Assembly (NCBI GenBank): GCA_020852835.1
Contig: JADZAC010000042.1
Location: forward strand, 1 to 55,639
DNA: 55,639 nt
DNA from: Flavobacteriales bacterium
GTDB taxonomy: Bacteria; Bacteroidota; Bacteroidia; Flavobacteriales_F; PHOS-HE28
Reading direction: 5' to 3'
Position numbers and translations under genes: made by a program. A model generated the notes under the pieces. It was not told the origin of the DNA, did no database searches, and saw only the letters and a list, made by a program, of their open reading frames with translations. Shown piece after piece: positions 25,312 through 33,579 of this stretch. Within the stretch, counting starts at the first letter, position 1. Every line of letters begins with the position of its first letter.

Positions 25312-26498
25312 GCGGCGGGCTCGTGTGCAGGCCGGAGCCAAAGGAAGAGCAAGATGGTCAAACCCCAACCGTGGGTTAGCAGCACCGTGGGCAGGGCGCT
25401 TCCGCTCAGCGAAAGCAGCGGGAAGGCATTGAGCACCACGGACCACTTCCATTGATTCCCGTACACGCGTTGCACCACCAATAGCAACACGGCGGTCACC
25501 AGGCCCGCAGCAAACAGCCCCCACGTACCAAAGTTGGCGTAGCCGTACATAAAGGCCGCCGAACCCATCGTGCCCGGCACGTGCTTTGCGGCCATTTCAG
25601 GATAGGCAAGCTTGTACACTGCTTCGGAGTAATCCACGTACGGCAGGCCGAGTACAACTGCCATTGGCCGCACCGCACTTCCGTGAGCGTAGGGCAGGTC
25701 CGCCGGGATGTGGGTGAACCATGCTGCAACGGTCCACCCCGGTGTCAGCAATACACGCTGAGCAACGCCGAGCAACGCATCCAGGACGAAGCCGTGCTCC
25801 TGCACGCCCCGGTCCTCGGGCACGACGGCTTGTGCCTCCACACCGGCAGGTTCCGTACGCAGCTTTTGCGGATTGGCGGCAGTTGACAGGAAGATCGTCA
25901 ACAGCAGGAAAATGGCTGTCAACCCCGTAAAGCGCACCCACTGCCGGGCGAGCAGGAAAGCGATCCACAGCGGCACAAAGAGGGTGATCACGAAGCTCTT
26001 GGCAAGCAGTGACATGGCATAGATAGCGGCGGTAGCGGCCAACCACCAGAAGAGCTTCCGGTTGCGCGTCCACGCCAATAGCAATGCCACGGGCACCAAA
26101 GCCTTCAACATCAGGTGCGAGGCATAGTCCAGCACCAGGGGCAGGTTCTCGCCGGCTGACCGGCGTATCTCCAGGATCTTCAGGTCATCCGCCTCATGCA
26201 ATGCCTGCCAGAGCGGTACACCGCCAGCACTGGCCCAATGTGCAGCCATCAATAGTACCTGTGCGATGAGCACGCCTTGGATGAACAACCGCACCGGGGC
26301 GTGCTTGGTTGCGGCGTTCAAGCGCCATGGCACAATGCGGTCCAGCGCAACATAGGCCGCAACCAGCACACCGAAGTACACCACCACCTGCGGGATGTAG
26401 GCTGCGCCGGTGCGTTCGACCAGCCCTATCATCAGCAGCAACCCGATCGCCAGGTGCATGGCAATGATCCCGTGCCGGCTGAACAGTGCCTGTTTCAT
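25308..26498 (-). CDS. polytopic membrane protein, probable oligosaccharide repeat-unit polymerase (Wzy-like)
   Basis: A 396-residue protein with about ten to eleven hydrophobic segments and one larger extracytoplasmic loop after residue 205 (PQKLRTEPAGVEAQAVVPED and on). Size, topology and position between a flippase gene and a glycosyltransferase gene match Wzy polymerases, which are too divergent for motif-based proof. The operon also encodes an O-antigen ligase-type protein at 19955. One may polymerise while the other ligates. It is joined to both neighbours by ATGA overlaps. Confidence 0.6.
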   Translation of the reverse strand: MKQALFSRHGIIAMHLAIGLLLMIGLVERTGAAYIPQVVVYFGVLVAAYVALDRIVPWRLNAATKHAPVRLFIQGVLIAQVLLMAAHWASAGGVPLWQALHEADDLKILEIRRSAGENLPLVLDYASHLMLKALVPVALLLAWTRNRKLFWWLAATAAIYAMSLLAKSFVITLFVPLWIAFLLARQWVRFTGLTAIFLLLTIFLSTAANPQKLRTEPAGVEAQAVVPEDRGVQEHGFVLDALLGVAQRVLLTPGWTVAAWFTHIPADLPYAHGSAVRPMAVVLGLPYVDYSEAVYKLAYPEMAAKHVPGTMGSAAFMYGYANFGTWGLFAAGLVTAVLLLVVQRVYGNQWKWSVVLNAFPLLSLSGSALPTVLLTHGWGLTILLFLWLRPAHEPAA

Positions 26499-27781
26499 AG
26501 GTGCCTCAATGAGCGTTCATACCGCCTTGCATGGAACCACACCAAGGCCGTATACCCACCATAGGCCAGCACCTCGGTGGCACTGAGCAGCGCCATGAAG
26601 CGCACTGCCGGCAAGTGCCTGAAGAGCGGCAACAACGCCAGCAACAAGGCAAAGAACACCGGAAAGAGCATGGCCGCCTTCACCTTGCCCATGGCGATCA
26701 GTTGAGAGCCCAGCGGACTGCCCACCAATTGGGCCGCATAGCCCCAGATGAGGACGCCCGCGATGTGGCCGGCGTACCGCCATTGCTCGCCCAATATGGT
26801 GGCAAACAGCGGCTCGCCGAACAAAGTGACCACCAAGGCGATCAGGACCGCAAGCCCTGTCAGTGCCCAAGTGGTCTTCTTCAGGTCGGCATGAATGGGC
26901 AAGCGCTCGCGTACCCGGGAAGCCGTGCGTTCGAACAGCACCTGGCCCAAGGCCACGCTCACCATGCTGATCGGCACGAGCAGGTATTGCCTTGCAAAAT
27001 TGTGCTCCCCCACCACCTGCACGTCGAAGAAGGCCACCATGTAGATCACGGCCATGCCCGAAGCCACCGCGTTCAGCAAGGCGGGCCATGCGTTGTGCAA
27101 CGGCCAGTCCTTGTATGTCCGCAAAGCCGCCTTGATCGCAGCGGGATCCCAGGCCTTGTCCAGTGGGAACCTCCGCCATACCGCCCAACAGGTGGCCGCC
27201 GTGTAGATCAACCAACCCCAAACATACCCCGTGACCAGTCCGTTCCGCCATGCCAACCACCCCAGCAACAGCGTAAACCCCGTTACGGCAACGGATTGCA
27301 GCACCTTCTGCCGGGCGATCACCGGAAAGGCGCGGTTCCTGAGCAGCCATTGCAACAACACGAGCTGAACGCCGCCGAGGAAGGTCAATGCCACCAAAGG
27401 CCCGGTCAATAGATGCAGGTCCGGCAACGTGGCCACTAGTTCCAATTGCTTGCTGAAGCCGGTCAGTATGGCCGCGGCCAGCACCGTGGAGCCGGCCACC
27501 AGCAAGATCGCTCCTTTCGCCAGTGCGCCGGCCTGTGCTTTTTCCTTGGGGAGCACAATGGCCTGGTCATAACGCCCGGCGGCAACCACGTTCAGGATGT
27601 TGAACACGGCCAGGAGCGTACCGAAGGTGGCAAACTGTTCCGCGTTGTACAGCCGCGCGATCACAGGGGCCAGCAGGAAGGGGATGGCCTGGGCCAGTAC
27701 CGTTCCACTGAACAGGGTGGCCACGGACCTAAGAAAACCGGACTCACCCCTGCCCTGCGCCGATGCTTGGCTCCCGTTCAT
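26495..27781 (-). CDS. oligosaccharide flippase, Wzx-like
   Basis: A 428-residue polytopic membrane protein of the polysaccharide-transport MOP superfamily. It starts FLRSVATLFSGTVLAQAIPFLLAPVIARLY, the typical first helix pair, and has the middle DVQVVGEHNFARQYLLVPISM segment. About twelve membrane segments are visible. It should flip undecaprenyl-linked oligosaccharide to the periplasm. It directly follows another flippase-type gene and overlaps it in ATGA. Confidence 0.9.
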   Translation of the reverse strand: MNGSQASAQGRGESGFLRSVATLFSGTVLAQAIPFLLAPVIARLYNAEQFATFGTLLAVFNILNVVAAGRYDQAIVLPKEKAQAGALAKGAILLVAGSTVLAAAILTGFSKQLELVATLPDLHLLTGPLVALTFLGGVQLVLLQWLLRNRAFPVIARQKVLQSVAVTGFTLLLGWLAWRNGLVTGYVWGWLIYTAATCWAVWRRFPLDKAWDPAAIKAALRTYKDWPLHNAWPALLNAVASGMAVIYMVAFFDVQVVGEHNFARQYLLVPISMVSVALGQVLFERTASRVRERLPIHADLKKTTWALTGLAVLIALVVTLFGEPLFATILGEQWRYAGHIAGVLIWGYAAQLVGSPLGSQLIAMGKVKAAMLFPVFFALLLALLPLFRHLPAVRFMALLSATEVLAYGGYTALVWFHARRYERSLRHL

Positions 27782-29592
27782 GCCGGTAAGTTCTGCTCCG
27801 TGGGCCTGTGCAAGGCCACACGCCCCAGGAAGGCCAAAGTTTCCGTATTGTGCCGTGTGCCATCCGGCCCGTAAGGCAGCACCACCGCATCACCCTGGCG
27901 CCACCACAGCCGTTCGCGCACCTCCTCGTTCTCGCAGATGATGCCCGAGGCAAAGAAGGCTGCGACCTGGCTGAAGAGGCCGCCGGCGCGGGCGCGCACA
28001 AAGCCCGGTACCGCACGGCGGTCAAGGTCATCGCCAAGGAAGGTGATCACCACGGGCAGCGGGCTTACCAGGATGGTGAAAAGGGCGGCCACGGAGCCGA
28101 AATGCACGTGCACCACATCCGGGCGCCGTTCGCGCAGCAGCTTCCTCAAGCGCCGCCGCGACGCCAGCAAGCCTCCTACAGAGGTCCGGCTTTCGAGGTG
28201 GAAGAGGGCCACTTCGCATCCGGCACGGGAAAAGGCCGCAGCCTGTGCTTTGGACGCCCGGTAGGTACCACCGGCTTCCAGGTCCGGGATCACCGCCACT
28301 AGTCCGAGGTGGTTCTGTGTCCGTGTTCCCAGCCGCAGCAGCTCGCTGCGCACATACCGCACATCCTGCCAGGTGAACCAGCCCAGGAAGCACATGGCCA
28401 GCACAGTGACCACGCCCATGGTATACCACGGCGTGGGCACCATCAGGTGAAACGCGCTGCCCACCAACAGCACGCCGAAGGCTTTAACCAGGTTCACCCC
28501 GTTGCGCGGCGTGTGGAAGTAGGCATCCAGCACACTGCGCATGCCATTGAAAAAGGCGAAAGGCAACGCACCGATGAAGATGATGCGCGCCATAGGCAGA
28601 TATGCCTCCCCGGTGGGGCCCAGGTAAAGCCTCAGCAACGGCTTGGAGAGCAGCTCGAAACCTGCGACCAGTGCTATCGATGCCGCCAGTACCAGCCAGG
28701 TCATGCGCCCGATGCTGCGCTCCAGGCCCGCGTGATCCCCGGCGGCAAGCCGACCGGCTGCGGCTGGCAGCAACAGCAGGGCCACCGGCGAGAAAGCGGC
28801 TGCGGCCAAGTTGAGCAAGGTGGCCCCGAAACCTACCTCGCCGCTCACATCCAACCCATGGGTGCGCAGCGCCACGTAGCCCGGCACGGTGAGCAGGGCG
28901 CCCAAGGCAATATCGCCCGGCACGCGGGGCAGGCCATAGCGCAGCAGCTCACTGCGCTCGCTGCGCATCTTTTCCTTCGCGCGCACCAGTAGCGATGGCA
29001 GGATCCCCAGCAAGGGCACCGCCGCCCACGCAATGCCCGTGGCCCACAGCACGGCCACCATGTCGTCCCAGAGCAGGAACGCACCGCAGGGCGCCACGGC
29101 CAGCACCATCAGTTGAATGATGTTGGCCGCCGTGGTGGCCGGTTTTCCCCGCAAGTAGCCGTAGGCCACGCCGTGCAGCGCGATGCCCACGGTCATCAGC
29201 GCCAAGGGCGGGACCATGGGCGCACTTTCATGCGAGCCGAAGATCGCCCAGGCCAAGGGCCGTGCCAACAGCACGGACACCCCCATGGCCAAGGCGCTCA
29301 ACGGCAGTACCCAGGCCAAAGCCCCGCGCAGGTAACCGCGCTTGCGCGCGGGTTCACCGCTCATGGCCACGAACCGCGTAAGGCCCACCATGGCGCCCAT
29401 CAAGATCAGCGGAAAGGCAAAGGATACCGTGCGGCGCACGATCACATAAATGTCCAGGTCCTGTTTGCCCGCTTGGGCCGCCAGGCGGTACGTGAGCACC
29501 ATGCCCAACATGGACAACCCCTCGGTGAGGGTGGTCAGCAGGCTGTCCCGGCCTTGGGGTGAACGCAGGAACCCGATGATCTTGCCGGCCAT
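27778..29592 (-). CDS. fusion: MOP-superfamily flippase with N-terminal lobe of a glycosyltransferase
   Basis: A 604-residue protein in two parts. Residues about 1-415 form a flippase with ten to fourteen hydrophobic segments (GLSMLGMVLTYRLAAQAGKQ near the start). Residues about 429-578 form a Rossmann lobe like the acceptor half of GT4 enzymes: VAVIPDLEAGGTYRASKAQ, RPDVVHVHFGS, TFLGDDLDRR, IICENEEVRERL and VLPYGPDG. The donor-binding C-lobe is absent; about 25 unusual residues follow and the ORF ends in ATGA with the next gene. I chose the ATG at 29592 over a GTG 12 codons upstream because a TACTTTCG element lies 6 bases before it. The half enzyme may be non-catalytic or need a partner. I found no frame holding the missing lobe. 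Confidence 0.82.
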   Translation of the reverse strand: MAGKIIGFLRSPQGRDSLLTTLTEGLSMLGMVLTYRLAAQAGKQDLDIYVIVRRTVSFAFPLILMGAMVGLTRFVAMSGEPARKRGYLRGALAWVLPLSALAMGVSVLLARPLAWAIFGSHESAPMVPPLALMTVGIALHGVAYGYLRGKPATTAANIIQLMVLAVAPCGAFLLWDDMVAVLWATGIAWAAVPLLGILPSLLVRAKEKMRSERSELLRYGLPRVPGDIALGALLTVPGYVALRTHGLDVSGEVGFGATLLNLAAAAFSPVALLLLPAAAGRLAAGDHAGLERSIGRMTWLVLAASIALVAGFELLSKPLLRLYLGPTGEAYLPMARIIFIGALPFAFFNGMRSVLDAYFHTPRNGVNLVKAFGVLLVGSAFHLMVPTPWYTMGVVTVLAMCFLGWFTWQDVRYVRSELLRLGTRTQNHLGLVAVIPDLEAGGTYRASKAQAAAFSRAGCEVALFHLESRTSVGGLLASRRRLRKLLRERRPDVVHVHFGSVAALFTILVSPLPVVITFLGDDLDRRAVPGFVRARAGGLFSQVAAFFASGIICENEEVRERLWWRQGDAVVLPYGPDGTRHNTETLAFLGRVALHRPTEQNLPA

Positions 29593-29598
29593 GAGGCG

Positions 29599-29606
29599 CG
29601 AAAGTA
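29599..29606 (-). promoter_or_regulatory. -7 promoter element TACTTTCG of the polysaccharide operon
   Basis: Reading the minus strand, TACTTTCG ends 6 bases before the ATG at 29592. It is the only good -7 element ahead of the ten-gene minus-strand operon, and it argues for the 29592 start. Confidence 0.5.
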
Positions 29607-29716
29607 GCCCGCGCCAGCGCTTGGCCACGGCTTTATCCGGGGCAACGACCGCTTATCCCAACGGCGGGTGCACAGCCGGGGGGGCGGGCCTATCTTGCGC
29701 CACAGTTCAAGCGATC

Positions 29717-30163
29717 ATGGAATTCTTTCAGTGGCATTGGTGGGCAGGGGCGGCATTACTGCTGATGATCCTGGAGATCTTCGTCCCCGGCTTCTTTCTC
29801 TTTTGCCTCGGCGTGGGGTGCATCGCCGCAAGTATCACTGCGGGCCTCGGCTTCGGGCCCGCAGCCCAGCTGCTGCTCTTCTCGGCATTCTCCCTCACGG
29901 CCTTCTTCACCGTGCGCCCGGTGCTGATGAAGCGCTTCTGGAAGTACGACCACCTGGCCACCAATGCCGATGCCCTGCCCGGGCAGCACGGCCGCGTAAG
30001 CCAGGATTTCGACCCCGGCCTGCGCCTGGGCCGGGTGCAGGTGGGCGGCGACGACTGGCGCGCCGAGTGCATCACCGACGCACCGCTGCGCACCGGCGAC
30101 CTCATCGAAGTGGTCCGCGTGGACAGCAACACCTTGATCGTAAAACCCCTAACCACCCGTTAA
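29717..30163 (+). CDS. NfeD-like membrane protein
   Basis: A 148-residue protein with two to three hydrophobic segments in the first 75 residues (WAGAALLLMILEIFVPGFFLFCLGVGCIAAS and onward) and a C-terminal OB-fold domain (PGQHGRVSQDFDP to TLIVKPL). This is the short NfeD form, which pairs with SPFH proteins in membrane microdomains. It lies 3 bases upstream of the SPFH gene. TATCTTGC near 29688 may be a -7 element. It is divergent from the polysaccharide operon. Confidence 0.88.
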   Translation: MEFFQWHWWAGAALLLMILEIFVPGFFLFCLGVGCIAASITAGLGFGPAAQLLLFSAFSLTAFFTVRPVLMKRFWKYDHLATNADALPGQHGRVSQDFDPGLRLGRVQVGGDDWRAECITDAPLRTGDLIEVVRVDSNTLIVKPLTTR

Positions 30164-30166
30164 GCC

Positions 30167-31162
30167 ATGAGCCCAGGCACCATCATCCTTCTCCTCATCG
30201 CCTTCTTTGTCGTCTTCATCATCGCCAAGGGCGTGCGCATCGTCCAGCAGAGCGAGGCCATGATCATCGAGCGCTTCGGCAAATACCGCGAAACGCTCAC
30301 CGCCGGCTTCAACATCATCATCCCGGTGTTCGACAGGCCCCGCGAGATCATCTTCCGCTATTCGCGCGAACTGCCCGACGGCAACAAATTTGTGCAGTTC
30401 GTAAAGAAAGAACGCCTGGACCTGCGCGAAACCGTATACGACTTCCCCAAGCAGAACGTGATCACCAAGGACAACGTGATGACCGAGATCAACGCGCTGC
30501 TCTATTTCCAGATCATGGACCCCGTGAAGGCCATCTACGAGATCGAGAACCTGCCCATGGCCATAGAAAAGCTCACCCAGACCACGCTGCGCAACGTGAT
30601 CGGCGAACTGGACCTGGACGAGTGCCTCACCAGCCGCGATACCATCAACCACAAGCTGCGCACCATCCTGGACGAGGCCAGCAACAAGTGGGGCGTGAAG
30701 GTGAACCGGGTGGAATTGCAGGACATCAACCCGCCGCGCGACATCCGTGAGGCCATGGAAAAGCAGATGCGTGCCGAGCGCGACCGCCGCGCCCAGATCA
30801 TCGATGCCGAAGGCAGCAAGCGTGCGGTGATCCTCCAGGCAGAAGCCGTGCAACAAAAGCAGATCAACGAAGCCGAAGGCCAGAAACAGGCCCAGGTGCT
30901 GGAAGCTGAAGGCGATGCCCAAGCCCGCATCCGCCGGGCCCAGGGCGAAGCCGAGGCCATCCGCTTGGTCACCGAGGCCATCAAGGGTGCCAACGCCGAT
31001 CCCACCAACTACCTCATCGCCATGCGCTACTTGGAGGCCTTGCAGGAAATGACCACCGGCAAGGACAACAAGGTGATCTACATGCCCTATGAGGCCACCG
31101 GCGTGCTCAGCAGCCTCGGCGGGATCAAAGACATGCTCGAGGGCACCAAGAAGCTGGGCTGA
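30167..31162 (+). CDS. SPFH/stomatin-like (QmcA-type) membrane protein
   Basis: A 331-residue protein with one N-terminal membrane segment (about residues 4-22), a band 7/SPFH domain (about 24-190, including ERFGKYRETLTAGFNIIIPVFDR) and a long Ala/Glu/Gln-rich coiled coil (about 200-270) ending in a C-terminal KVIYMPYEATGVLSSLGGIKDML. It fits the stomatin/QmcA group that scaffolds membrane microdomains and FtsH-type proteases. NfeD plus SPFH is a common two-gene unit. A hairpin terminator follows. Confidence 0.94.
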   Translation: MSPGTIILLLIAFFVVFIIAKGVRIVQQSEAMIIERFGKYRETLTAGFNIIIPVFDRPREIIFRYSRELPDGNKFVQFVKKERLDLRETVYDFPKQNVITKDNVMTEINALLYFQIMDPVKAIYEIENLPMAIEKLTQTTLRNVIGELDLDECLTSRDTINHKLRTILDEASNKWGVKVNRVELQDINPPRDIREAMEKQMRAERDRRAQIIDAEGSKRAVILQAEAVQQKQINEAEGQKQAQVLEAEGDAQARIRRAQGEAEAIRLVTEAIKGANADPTNYLIAMRYLEALQEMTTGKDNKVIYMPYEATGVLSSLGGIKDMLEGTKKLG

Positions 31163-31179
31163 GCAGCCCGTCTTCAACC

Positions 31180-31211
31180 AACAAGGGCCGCCCGGAATGG
31201 CGGCCCTTGTT
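31180..31211 (+). terminator. hairpin terminator of the NfeD-SPFH operon
   Basis: Arms aacaagggccgcc (31180-31192) and 31199-31211 pair perfectly over a 6-base loop, 18 bases after the TGA. The following tail is TG-rich rather than a pure T run. Beyond it, to 31363, no gene is seen. Confidence 0.75.
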
Positions 31212-31363
31212 GTTGTGTGCACCGCCTTGCCGCTTGTTCCCACCATCGCCTCCGGCCCGTGCTCGGCTTCAGGAGCATGCAGGCCGGCAGCGTTGAGCCG
31301 CCAGCCATGGACCGATCCCTTGCGGCATCGTTCACCGCATCGCACCTCACCACTTGAAATGAT

Positions 31364-31371
31364 TACCTTCG
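31364..31371 (+). promoter_or_regulatory. -7 promoter element TACCTTCG
   Basis: TACCTTCG ends 6 bases before the ATG at 31378, the same spacing as at 12057-12064. A near-leaderless transcript is predicted. Confidence 0.5.
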
Positions 31372-31377
31372 GTACCG

Positions 31378-31686
31378 ATGGCACGTTCCTACGATACCCT
31401 CTCCCAAGCGGTGAACGACTTGCTTGCCCGCGGCTACACCGATGAGCTGACCCTGCACCACGAATGCGTGATCTGCAACAGCAACAACACCTCCCTGCAT
31501 CCCGACGAGTTTGCGATCGATGAATTCCACCGCTTTGAGGGTGAATCCAATCCGAGCGATGAGAGCATTGTGTATGCCATCAGCTCCGACAAGCACCACG
31601 TGAAGGGGATCCTGGTGAACGCTTTCGGCCCCAAGGCATCCAGCCTCAACCAAGCCATGGTGGCCAAATTGGCCACACACCCCTGA
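31378..31686 (+). CDS. small conserved protein (often mislabelled phosphoribosylpyrophosphate synthetase)
   Basis: A 102-residue cytoplasmic protein conserved in Bacteroidota: YDTLSQAVNDLLARGYTDEL near the start, the FAIDEFHRFEGESNPSDES segment and GILVNAFGPKASSLN near the end. Databases often call it phosphoribosylpyrophosphate synthetase, but it is a third of the length of that enzyme and has none of its catalytic loops, so I do not accept that function. True role unknown. It converges on the yceI-like gene, with only 7 bases between the stops. Confidence 0.8.
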   Translation: MARSYDTLSQAVNDLLARGYTDELTLHHECVICNSNNTSLHPDEFAIDEFHRFEGESNPSDESIVYAISSDKHHVKGILVNAFGPKASSLNQAMVAKLATHP

Positions 31687-31693
31687 CCCAGGC

Positions 31694-32284
31694 TTACCGG
31701 GCCACCAGGTCGAAGCGGAGCTCCACCAGGTCGTCGATCATCTTGTCGCCCAACGCATCGAAAATGCTGCCCGAACGGTATTCAATGCCGTAATGGGTAC
31801 GATCGAAGACCGCCGTGCCGACCGCGCGTACCGAACGATCCTCCTGCCAGGCCCGCAATCCGAACGTGATCGGCTTGGCAATGCCTTTGATGGTGAGATC
31901 ACCGGTCACCGTGTAATTGGGCTGGCCTGCCGCAGCCCCCGCGATCTTCTCCACCCGGGTGGTTTTGAACGTGGCCGTTTTGTAGCGGGCCGTGCCGAAA
32001 AAATCATCCGATCGCAAATGGCGCTCCAACCGCGCTGCGCTCTCCCCATCCATGTCCAGGTCCTTGATGCTGCCCATGTCGATGGTCACCTCCGCTGCCG
32101 CCAGCCCGTCCGCCCCCCAACGCACACTGCCTTCCTGCACCTGGATGCTGCCGTGGTGCTGGCCCGTTACCTTCTTGCCCACCCAGGTGAGCTTGGTGGC
32201 ACCGGGATCCACGCGGTGGTTGCCTTGTGCAACCACCCCGATGGCAACTCCTGAAAGGAGCGTAATGCAGATCGTTCTGATCAT
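31694..32284 (-). CDS. YceI family periplasmic protein
   Basis: A 196-residue protein with a signal peptide (MIRTICITLLSGVAIGVVAQ) and a lipocalin-like YceI domain: VDPGATKLTWVGKKVTG, SIKDLDMDG, LRSDDFFGTARY and TVTGDLTIKGIAKPITF. YceI proteins bind isoprenoid or other lipophilic molecules in the periplasm. The start at 32284 was chosen because it opens the signal peptide; a TTG 7 codons upstream is unlikely. It lies 37 bases downstream of a marR-type gene on the same strand, a pairing that recurs in Bacteroidota, so MarR probably controls it. Confidence 0.93.
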   Translation of the reverse strand: MIRTICITLLSGVAIGVVAQGNHRVDPGATKLTWVGKKVTGQHHGSIQVQEGSVRWGADGLAAAEVTIDMGSIKDLDMDGESAARLERHLRSDDFFGTARYKTATFKTTRVEKIAGAAAGQPNYTVTGDLTIKGIAKPITFGLRAWQEDRSVRAVGTAVFDRTHYGIEYRSGSIFDALGDKMIDDLVELRFDLVAR

Positions 32285-32321
32285 CGTCGATGGGGAAATT
32301 GGCAACGCGTGCCTTGCTCGT

Positions 32322-32774
32322 TCAGCCGCGCAATTTGTCCAAAGCCTGGTTCAGCGCCTTTGCTTCCGCAGGTGACAACTTCCGTGCCACCTCGGCGATC
32401 ATCCGGTCGGTTTCCTGGTCCATGGAGTTGATCAGCTCGCTGCCTTTGGGGCTGATCCGCAGGTATACCACGCGCCGGTCCTCCTCGCATCGCTCGCGCA
32501 GCACCAGTCCTTTGGCGATCAGCTTATCGGTAAGCCGCGTGGTATTGGGAGACCGGTCCAACATGCGCTCCAACACGCTGCCCATGTTCATCTTCCGCCC
32601 ATTGGCACCGCGCAGGATCCGCAGGATGTTGTACTGCTGCGGGCTCAGCCCCGACGGACGCAGCCGCTCCTGGTCCATGTGCCGCAACCAGTTGCTGGTG
32701 AACAACAGGTTCAGGAACAGCTTTTGGTGCTCGTTCTTGAATTCCATGTTGAGCTCACGATCGATGCTTACCAT
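32322..32774 (-). CDS. MarR family transcriptional regulator
   Basis: A 150-residue winged-helix regulator. The DNA-binding region is seen in LSPQQYNILRILRGANG, the recognition helix LERMLDRSPNTTRLTDKLI and the wing LVLRERCEEDRRVVYLRIS, with dimerisation helices at both ends. It probably represses its own promoter and yceI, and perhaps the divergent lipoprotein gene. A TACCTTTG element lies 4 bases before its ATG and a 10-base palindrome further upstream. The ligand is unknown. Confidence 0.93.
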   Translation of the reverse strand: MVSIDRELNMEFKNEHQKLFLNLLFTSNWLRHMDQERLRPSGLSPQQYNILRILRGANGRKMNMGSVLERMLDRSPNTTRLTDKLIAKGLVLRERCEEDRRVVYLRISPKGSELINSMDQETDRMIAEVARKLSPAEAKALNQALDKLRG

Positions 32775-32778
32775 GCCG

Positions 32779-32786
32779 CAAAGGTA
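32779..32786 (-). promoter_or_regulatory. -7 promoter element TACCTTTG of the marR-yceI unit
   Basis: On the minus strand TACCTTTG matches TAnnTTTG exactly and ends 4 bases before the ATG at 32774, predicting a leaderless transcript. Confidence 0.55.
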
Positions 32787-32798
32787 ACCGAGATCATT

Positions 32799-32808
32799 TT
32801 ACATGTAA
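32799..32808. promoter_or_regulatory. candidate MarR operator TTACATGTAA
   Basis: A perfect 10-base palindrome in an AT-rich patch of the divergent marR/lipoprotein intergenic region. It lies 12 bases upstream of the marR -7 element, where a bound dimer would block RNA polymerase. Size and symmetry suit a MarR dimer. Confidence 0.45.
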
Positions 32809-32863
32809 TTATTTTCCATTGTGCTTCCACCTCGTCTTTACTTTGGCACCTCCATTCTCCACC

Positions 32864-33508
32864 ATGCGCTATTTGATCATTCCGGGCATTGTGTTGCTGT
32901 TCTCCGCATGGGGCTGTACTCCTTCCCCTCCACAACAAGCCCGGCCCGCCGATACGCCGCCCGCAGTACCGCGTGCTGCAGGATCCGATTCGCTGCTGGC
33001 CACCATGGGGCCCTTGCAAGGGAAAGTGGTGGCCGTGTTCTACGGGGACCAAACCACCTGGGACCTGCTTGGCGCCGGAGCGCGCGTACTGGCCGTTGTG
33101 GACAACACCGGGCAGGCCGCGTCCATGGAGGCCCGCAAACAGAAGGAAGGATACGGGGACGACCGGTTGATCATCCGCCGGGTGGCACCGGGCGCCGTGG
33201 GCCTGTTGCCCAATGAAGCGGACATGGCCTTGATCACCCGCGAATTCTCCACCTTGGGCAACCGGCCCGAATGGTTCCGCCAGCTGATGGCCGGCACCAA
33301 GGCGCCGCACCTGTTCTACTTGGTCAATTACTTCCCAACCCCCACTCCATCCGGGCCGCCCATGGCCCAACGCATGGACTTCAACCGGGTGGCGGATGAG
33401 GTCACGCAATTCGGCTTCGGCGACGTGGGCATCTACTACAAAAAGCTGCCGGACCGCTTCATCCTCTTCGGTGCGGTCCCTGCTGCCATGCCAGCACCCG
33501 GGGAATAA
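32864..33508 (+). CDS. lipoprotein, possibly a degenerate methyltransferase-fold protein
   Basis: A 214-residue exported protein starting MRYLIIPGIVLLFSAWGCTPS, with a lipobox-like Cys at residue 18 and a Pro-rich linker. The mature part reads like a class I methyltransferase without a cofactor loop: GKVVAVFYGDQTTWDLLGAGARVLAVVDN where a SAM motif I would be, then EADMALITREFSTL and a C-terminal NRVADEVTQFGFGDVG helix. No glycine-rich SAM motif remains, so any enzymatic role is doubtful. It is divergent from marR and may share its operator. The methyltransferase resemblance is my inference from segment order. Confidence 0.72.
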   Translation: MRYLIIPGIVLLFSAWGCTPSPPQQARPADTPPAVPRAAGSDSLLATMGPLQGKVVAVFYGDQTTWDLLGAGARVLAVVDNTGQAASMEARKQKEGYGDDRLIIRRVAPGAVGLLPNEADMALITREFSTLGNRPEWFRQLMAGTKAPHLFYLVNYFPTPTPSGPPMAQRMDFNRVADEVTQFGFGDVGIYYKKLPDRFILFGAVPAAMPAPGE

Positions 33509-33579
33509 AAGGCCAGCTCCATTGCAAGCGGCACCGCTCCATGGGCAGCCGCCGGCTTATTGAACCGCCCCAAAAAGAG

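Noticed and set aside
27778..28037. Frameshift hiding the C-terminal lobe of the fused glycosyltransferase
   Set aside because: No frame in this stretch encodes a donor-binding lobe, and there is no room for about 180 residues before the next flippase gene, so the lobe is absent rather than frameshifted.
31378..31686. Phosphoribosylpyrophosphate synthetase
   Set aside because: A common database label for this small family, but at 102 residues it lacks the enzyme's PRPP-binding and catalytic loops.
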